DNA from: Costus lasius
Taxonomy: Eukaryota; Streptophyta; Magnoliopsida; Zingiberales; Costaceae
Length of the DNA stretch: 64,000 nucleotides
Assembly: GCA_027563935.2 (NCBI GenBank)
Contig: CM050446.2
Span: 127,426,499 to 127,490,498 of the forward strand
Reading direction: 5' to 3'
Position 1 is the first letter of the stretch. Every line of letters starts with the position of its first letter. Made by a program: the position numbers and the translations under genes. Of the stretch, positions 58,597-64,000 are shown in pieces. The notes beneath the pieces are model-generated. The model was not told where the DNA came from. It ran no database searches and saw nothing but the letters and a program-made list of their open reading frames with translations.

Positions 58597-59340
58597 CTAA
58601 TTGGCGTGGTTTGAATTACTTCTACTTTTTTTGTAAAAAGTAAGAGTACCTTGTTCTATCCGGACTCCACCACGGAGTCCATAGATGAAGTTCATGCTGA
58701 TTATGAGTTGCGTCTTGTCTCCAATGGATAATGGCAGGGCATATGTAAAAGGCATCGGATATTTCTCCTTGTTTAGTATAAGAAATCTATTTTTTAGATG
58801 CTTTGTTGTTGTTTGCACACTATTTACCCTGTAAATAGTATATTTTCCTGTTTTTTCATAACAGTGACTTGGAAGTGTTGTAGGGGTTATGCAGCATTTG
58901 GATGCTCCTGTGTCCAAAATGGCTTGCAGATTGTATTGTACCCCTTCAATTTCTAAAGTAGCGGTTAGATTTAATAAATTATTGCTTACGCTGGCGTAAC
59001 GTACTGTCTTTTCTTCTGCCTTGAAGATTACTTCTTCTGTGGTTTCTTCATCAAACTTTATCCCTTTTCCTTTATTTTTGGTTTGTTTGAGCATCCGGAT
59101 CTCACCTTCTAGATTCACAATATGTTGTGCTTGTTCTTCTGTTAATTTCCGGAAGTCAACCTTCACATGCCTTGGTGGCATCTCTCCAATAGGGATTTCT
59201 AGTTTGAACTTAAGCTGACTGCAAAATGAGCAAACAATTATTTTACAGTTAAGACATCTTGCTTGAGCCCATCTTACGGTTTTAATGGGACAAAAATGCA
59301 TTTGTTGGTATGGGGGAGGAGTTCTGGATGTAACTCCCAT
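58597..59340 (-). pseudogene. Viral coat-protein zinc finger and aspartic protease
   Basis: Near the start CLNCKIIVCSFC looks like a degenerate zinc-binding segment, followed by a Lys-rich linker. From about residue 115 a pepsin-like retroviral protease is visible with AILDTGASKCCI (Asp-Thr-Gly-Ala active site intact). It stops at 58597, before the RT frame, with about 120 bp of interrupted sequence between. Confidence 0.8.
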
Positions 59341-59399
59341 TGGTGAGAACAGGCTTCGATTTCCGGGGGAAGCTTGAAATTAGCACGATCAGAGTTCCA

Positions 59400-59878
59400 A
59401 TCTAACTCTGTCATCATAAAAACAAACTGAGTTCTTTCTTTGTCATCAGTTTCATCGTCCAAGAAAGAACAAAGGTCCGATGACACATCTTACTATTTTT
59501 AATGGTTAAGGCTTCAAGGTCTAGAACCGCCTGATTCTGCATTTGGGTATAGCCTCTGTATTCGTCATAACCCAGTAAAATTTGTCTAACTTGCGTTGTG
59601 ATATTTGATGTGTCATCGGCTGTCATTGTGAGTTGTTGGTACTCTTGAGGAAATGCAGTCCTCTAATTTTGAAAATAAAGTTTAGCTGTCTCACCAAGTA
59701 AATTTTCAACATATACAACCTTGTTAGTATTGTCGCTGAACGTTTTGTGGGCGCAATGGGTTATAGTATTTGATTCCCATCGCCGTATGAGATCTTCCCA
59801 TAATCCAATATCAGTTACGAGCTGTAAAATAGAACCGGCATGAGTATTAGCATAAGGTAACATGGGAAGTGTATCCAC
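59400..59878 (-). pseudogene. Viral coat-protein region, broken
   Basis: Open pieces at 59878-59663 and 59626-59414. The first has WEDLIRRWESNTI and SDNTNKVVYVENLLGE, which I recognise as the conserved coat-protein core of endogenous plant pararetroviruses; the second continues with a helical stretch. Stops and frame changes separate them. Confidence 0.75.
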
Positions 59879-59944
59879 CTTAGGAGGTCTTGGATATCTT
59901 GGTTGGGAGGTCCCAGCCTTTAGAAAAAGTTCAGCGACACGCTG

Positions 59945-60232
59945 TCAGAGCGACGTGTCGGGAGCAGAGACTGGCCCAAAGCTAGGATGAGAGGTAACTC
60001 GAGATTGGGGAGTGACGACACTGCTGCCTTCATCATCGGCCGTGGCAACCCTTTCAACAGGTAGTTCAAAATCCTGTGGCTCATATAAAGCATTTTCAAT
60101 AAAATCTAGGTAAGAGGGATGCTGAGTAAGTTCAATAAGCTCCTCATCATATACAACAGCAGGTAAAGAAAAATCACTTTCATCATACCACCCTGATTCT
60201 ATCAGCTCCTGATAACCTGGATGTTCCTCCAA
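59945..60232 (-). pseudogene. Acidic linker between movement and coat proteins
   Basis: 95 residues, about a quarter Asp/Glu, with two similar halves (HPGYQELIESGWYDESDFSL and HPSYLDFIENALYEPQDFEL), an internal duplication of about 40 residues. Position suggests the intrinsically disordered N-terminal part of the coat region. No catalytic motif. Confidence 0.55.
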
Positions 60233-60276
60233 TGGAACTGCCGTATCAAGAAAGTCATGCTCAGTGCCCCAAGGGT

Positions 60277-60972
60277 TTACGAATGAATCTTCAGATGCAT
60301 AACCATCAGTTGAACCAAAACAACATTTCGGTTCTCTTCTTCTTCTTCTCCTTCAAGTTTCGATGTATAATTATGGAAAGTAGCGAGAACTGAATCTGAA
60401 GTTGATTTCCAAAACGAAATGCGAGAAGGAACTCGAGTATAAGTCTCTGGCAAGGATATTTTCCACTCGTCTTCTTCTAAGTCTATTGTAGGAATTTTTT
60501 TACCTTTCATGGCTAAGATGCCATGAGTGCTTAGGTGCTCTAGTACGTCATTTATCTGCAACCGAAAATTACAGTTTGCCTGGTTGCTAATCCTTGCGAC
60601 TAGCCCTTTTGTGATAAGCAGATTATGACCCGAGGTAAAATGTTCATATCCTTTAGACTGAACTAATAGGTTGATATGCTTGGTAAAATCTTGAATAAAC
60701 ATAAAAAAATCGGGAATAAAATAAATCAGTTCGTGATTGTTGGCCATTTCTACTTCCATGGTCCCGATTATAGCTTTTTCTAGGTCATTAAACCTGGTAT
60801 CAACCAAGGTAATCAAACATTTACATCCAAGTTGGGTTTTGTGTAACCCATGGATTCCAATTAAGCATAATCCCAGATGTATAGTACTGTAGTCTTGAGA
60901 AAGTAATTTTCTCTTTGACTCTTCCATAATAAATGCAAGTTGCACTTGAGATTTACCAATGCAAGTGACCAT
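60277..60972 (-). pseudogene. Viral movement protein (30K type)
   Basis: The region HLGLCLIGIHGLHKTQLGC, then LVDTRFNDLEKAIIGTMEVE, and a later YEHFTSGHNLLITKGLVARI fits the movement protein of caulimovirids: a beta-rich 30K fold that opens plasmodesmata. The central LxDxRF and the following EKAIIGTMEV are the most typical. The C-terminal part is acidic. The frame is open for about 230 residues, but the surrounding polyprotein is not. Confidence 0.78.
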
Positions 60973-61561
60973 AGACTCGGAATAATGTTGATAGACCTTC
61001 TGTTTGGTTTCTAATAACTGATGCTCGTATAATACCTCAGCAGGTACAAGTTCAGCCTTTTTAAATCTACTTATTTATAGTTAGTGTTCAGGATTTACTA
61101 GACGCTCTAGCTCAACTATAGGTTTTTGCCTGAATTTTTGTAGAAGAGATGTGAGAGCACTATACCTCCTTATTACATCTGTGGAGGTTGAAACATCAGT
61201 CTGCGAACCACTTGTTGAAGTCATTTTTGTGTCTTGCGATACTCCTCAATTAAGTGTTGAGGGTCTGTTTTTACCACGAACTGTCTTGCTGGGATCTTTG
61301 GTTTTGGTGTAGAACCTACCTACAAATTTGTCAACTTCTGTTCTAGCACTTCTAATACTGAAGTAGAAGTAGTAGCAGTCTGGCTAAAAGACAACTTCTT
61401 GGTTAAGTTAATAAGCAGTTCAATTATCAAATTGTTCTATACAATAATTGCTTTATCCGTAGATGTGCCGTTGACAGAGTTTGGATTTATAAATCCAACA
61501 GAGGGGGGATAGGTATTGCCGATTGTATCCAAAGCCTTTGTATATTCAATGTTTGTGTCAG

Positions 61562-61999
61562 TCATAACAACTTGGACAAATTTTCTTTTATCTCAGCCAT
61601 AAGTTTTTCAAGTTGACCCAGACGTTGATCAAAATTATGGAAAAGAAGTTCAGATGAATGTTCAAACTTGCGGAGTATCTTTGAATCCTTATATTCTTTC
61701 AAATAATCAAGTTTTTCACCTATCTTGTGCAAGTGTTTGGTACTTATGTGTTTTTGGCTAAACAATTCTCGATCAAGAGATTGATTATGAAGAAGAGTAA
61801 GCAAAAGATCACAGATGAGATTTAATTGTGGTTGAGCATCAGAATGCCCTAAATGATGTGCTGCAGTTTGAAAGAAGCAAGGAAATCGAACTTGTTCTTT
61901 GCACAAACGAACAGAGACAGGTCTGACCTCTAAGTTCAAATAGTCTAATCGTTTATAAGCATCAACCATAAAGAAACATATAGTAACCCAAAACCTCAC
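61562..61999 (-). pseudogene. Small viral ORF, coiled coil
   Basis: 145 codons beginning with a hydrophobic stretch, with a heptad-like C-terminal half (KLDYLKEYKDSKILRKFEHS, then RLGQLEKLMAEIKENLSKLL). It precedes the movement protein and follows the leader. No family recognised; a virion-associated or assembly role is only a guess. Sequence between 61560 and 60975 is interrupted by stops. Confidence 0.45.
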
Positions 62000-62037
62000 C
62001 TTATCAGTGCTCGTTTCCGCTTTCTTGCGTACTTAGT

Positions 62038-62130
62038 GAGACTTACCCTTACGTCTGTTGGCTTCGGTCTACTACTTGTTTCCTATGCTTGATGATTAGC
62101 AACAATTAAACATATATGACACAAAGAGCT
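62038..62130 (-). repeat. Viral leader piece repeated at both ends of the insertion
   Basis: 93 bp matching 55810-55902 with only a few substitutions, same orientation. It marks the right end of the viral DNA; at 62131 the Athila-like LTR begins. Confidence 0.85.
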
Positions 62131-62455
62131 GCATCCATGCATGGTCGTGCATGCACGGCCATGCCCGTGAAGAGTTCGGCGAGATTTGTTTTTTGGAAAA
62201 ATAACTCTTCACTGCCGTGTATGCATTCATGGGTGTGCTCATATCTTCAAATCATGAGGAGTCGACCCATATCTTTAAATCTTCCAAATTCCACCGATTT
62301 TAGAGTGAAATCATAACATTTCAATAAAATTAAAGAAAAGTGAATATTCTAAAGAATATGAAGCATTTAAGCAAATAAATGAGTCAAAGCATGTATTTTA
62401 CTCTAAAATAATAGTAGAATTAAGTCACAATTTATCATATATATACATGATATCA
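62131..62455 (-). mobile_element. 3' LTR fragment of a right-hand Athila-like element
   Basis: On the minus strand the LTR starts TGATATCATGTATATATATG at 62455 and is cut at 62131 by viral DNA. It carries CATGCACGGCCATGCCCGTG and CACTGCCGTGTATGC near the cut, the same U3 theme as other Athila LTRs here. The pararetrovirus therefore lies in or beside this LTR. Confidence 0.75.
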
Positions 62456-63573
62456 AAATACATCGTACTTAAAATTTTGCTTGTCCTCAAGCAATTGAAT
62501 TGTTTAGAACACAGTGATAAAATGAAATAAGGAATCTCAATCAACTTAAATAAGTCTAGCAAGATTATAATTTAGTCACAACAAGCCTCAAGTTATAATG
62601 CAGTATCGAAAGCAAATTAAATTAAATATTACTAATACAATCCATTGAAGTATGCAAAGTTGACAATACCAAAAACCTTTATTGTGCATCTCACATAAAT
62701 GATATCTTTGATCAAGCATTTATAAATCAAGCGGTTGTACATCAAGTCATGATAAAATAGCATCGGTGCCACATAGTACCTATGTGGTGCCCTTTTTTTT
62801 AAACTTAGCACAGTGCCAAGCTAGATGAATGATGAGATAGCTTCGGTACCACTAATATTCTTATTGTACAGGAGACAGTGCCAAGCTAGATAAACTTGAT
62901 CGCTTAGGTGCCACTGTTATATTTTGTATTTTTGTTAAGAATAGTGCCAAGTGAAAGTACAATGAACAATGTACAATTATGCTTCGGTACCACTGTTATT
63001 ATTTCTGATTCTTATGAGAAAATGTACAGATAAGGATGAAATTATGAAGTCAAGATACAAGAAATCATTACACGTGTGATGTATGTCAAGGTCAAAATGA
63101 AGACAATAGGCATACTCTCTAGGACCATAAAAATAACGAATTGAGTTAATTAAATCATTCAACTGCATTAAACACAGAGCCATATGTGTAAACTATAACC
63201 AGTATAGACTTCTAAAAACAGTCAAGATTCTCATCTCAATCATTCAAGTACTCATAGAATAATGCAATTTCAAAGACAAAGCAAATATCATAAACAAGGG
63301 GTGGGCAAGACACCTAAGTGTTGAAACAACTAAAAAAGTAAAGTCATACAAAAATGAAAAGGACAAACTAACTAGGTAAAACTAAGAACAGAAATGAAAC
63401 TACTGGAAACATAAAAGCTGACCAAGTGATGGTACAACTAATGTTGCTCATCCCAGCGCCGACGCAGTCGCTGTTGAAGCTACTGTACGAACTCCAAGAT
63501 AGAAGACTGGATGCGTCCTTGGCGCTCAACCTCAGCCTCAACATTTTGAAGTCATGCAAAACCATGCCCCACA
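62456..63573 (-). other. 3' UTR of the right-hand Athila-like element with hairpin-half repeats
   Basis: On the minus strand CTTGAGGACAAGCAAAATTT (about 62470-62495) is the pre-LTR landmark. Further upstream GTGG(T/C)ACC(G/T)AAGC-type halves occur at 62982-62993, 62903-62914, 62841-62852 and a weaker one at 62761-62772, each followed 30-50 bp later by a CTTGGCACT-type half (about 62943, 62876, 62811). The spacers differ from those of element A but the two halves are the same. Confidence 0.75.
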
Positions 63574-64000
63574 TCAATGTGTCTCCTGTTGCACATCCCA
63601 GACAAATTGGAGCATCATCTCCATTCGGTCCAACTGGGTAGTGGGTCGCTGAGAAGGGGGCGGTGGAGGAACCTCAAGGGGAATGTCATGATCCTTAACT
63701 GCCTCTACTCTCCAGTTCTGCTGCTCGCGGACTGTGATGCAGGCAGGATTTGGTAGTGACAGCTTGACATCGCTCCCGGGGAAGAGCAAACTGTAGAGCT
63801 CTCCTTCCTTGACAATCATCCGCATCGAGATGCAGGAATCAAAGTCAAGCCGGGAGTTCCCTCGGGCTTGCTCCATCTGATAGGGCTGAATCTCTACCAC
63901 AAGAGCAAGTGGGGTAAGAAGTCCCCCAAGAGCAATGGCACCCTTCGGCGCCTAAGAGACTTTATAGAGTTGCCTGGCAAAATAGAAGGCTGTGTTGAGG
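63574..64000 (-). pseudogene. ATHILA-family ORF, 3' part, cut by the window edge
   Basis: The minus-strand frame reads leftward from the window edge with ARQLYKV and APKGAIALGGLLTPLALVVE, then SRLDFDSCISMRMIVKEGEL, matching in order the second half of the element A ORF (its segment DLEHLLSMKMIVRRGD). One stop is visible near 63955. It ends near 63574 with VWDVQQETH, where the element A protein continues into an acidic tail. It belongs to a diverged family. Confidence 0.8.

Larger units (their letters stand above)
55786..62130 (-). mobile_element. Endogenous caulimovirid (pararetrovirus), rearranged
   Basis: Genes read on the minus strand from 62130: leader, a small coiled-coil protein, movement protein, acidic linker, coat protein, aspartic protease, reverse transcriptase, RNase H. 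Then come an inverted segment with a further ORF and a promoter copy, a second promoter copy with the initiator tRNA-Met primer site, and leader again. The 93-bp leader piece 55810-55902 repeats 62038-62130 in the same orientation, so slightly more than a genome length is present. Presence of a movement protein and absence of integrase and LTRs set it apart from gypsy elements. Layout suggests a florendovirus or petuvirus relative. Numerous stops and frameshifts make it defective. Confidence 0.88.

Overview
The window reads as nuclear DNA of a flowering plant. Evidence: spliced plant-type genes (a secretory phospholipase A2 with GT-AG introns, and the 3' exons of a DUF1295/steroid-5-alpha-reductase-like gene), a class XI myosin fragment, Ty3/gypsy elements of the Athila type primed by tRNA-Asp, Ty1/copia elements primed by initiator tRNA-Met, and an endogenous plant pararetrovirus. 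I cannot name the species. Only one protein-coding gene looks intact (phospholipase A2, 31474-32238, minus strand). Almost everything else is transposable element, satellite, or duplicated and broken gene pieces.

Layout. 1-3312: an unidentified decayed coding remnant, an 84-bp tandem repeat with dyad-symmetric monomers, and a frameshifted piece of a myosin XI motor domain. 3313-11587: a ~3.6-kb sequence present twice (3313-6920 and 9421-13145). The copies are separated by a minus-strand Athila-like LTR (6921-8767) and a gene-like fragment (8768-9420). 11588-25341: a complete Athila-type retrotransposon ('element A') with ~2.04-kb LTRs, a 5-bp target duplication CCAAC, a tRNA-Asp primer site, gag-pol, an ATHILA-family (env-position) ORF and a 3' untranslated region of tandem hairpin repeats. 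It sits inside a 42-bp minisatellite. 22812-31600: a ~4.3-4.5-kb tandem duplication carrying the 3' end of element A, its 3' LTR, the minisatellite, the flank and the last part of the phospholipase gene. 31474-34421: phospholipase A2 and the DUF1295 pseudogene.

36000-49296: a decayed gypsy element holding a MITE (10-bp TSD), which in turn holds a 9.2-kb copia element (TSD TATAT) with ~2-kb LTRs. 49297-55206: a minus-strand Athila-like LTR, the 3' end of a second copia copy, and repeat-rich non-coding DNA. 55207-55785: a third copia fragment. 55786-62130: an endogenous caulimovirid (florendovirus/petuvirus-like) with movement, coat, protease, RT and RNase H remnants on the minus strand and an inverted ~0.9-kb segment ending exactly at the viral primer site. 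62131-64000: the 3' end of another Athila-like element on the minus strand.

The most interesting signals are structural. (i) Tandem hairpin units in the 3' untranslated regions of two diverged Athila families share the same stem halves. (ii) Three short hairpins in the copia leader keep a CCTC loop while one changes both stem strands. (iii) CACGGCCGTG-type half-palindrome clusters recur in the U3 of several Athila LTR families. (iv) The pararetrovirus junctions fall at the minus-strand DNA discontinuity and carry a 24-bp filler. (v) Both borders of element A were duplicated. No autonomous mobile element in the window appears functional.
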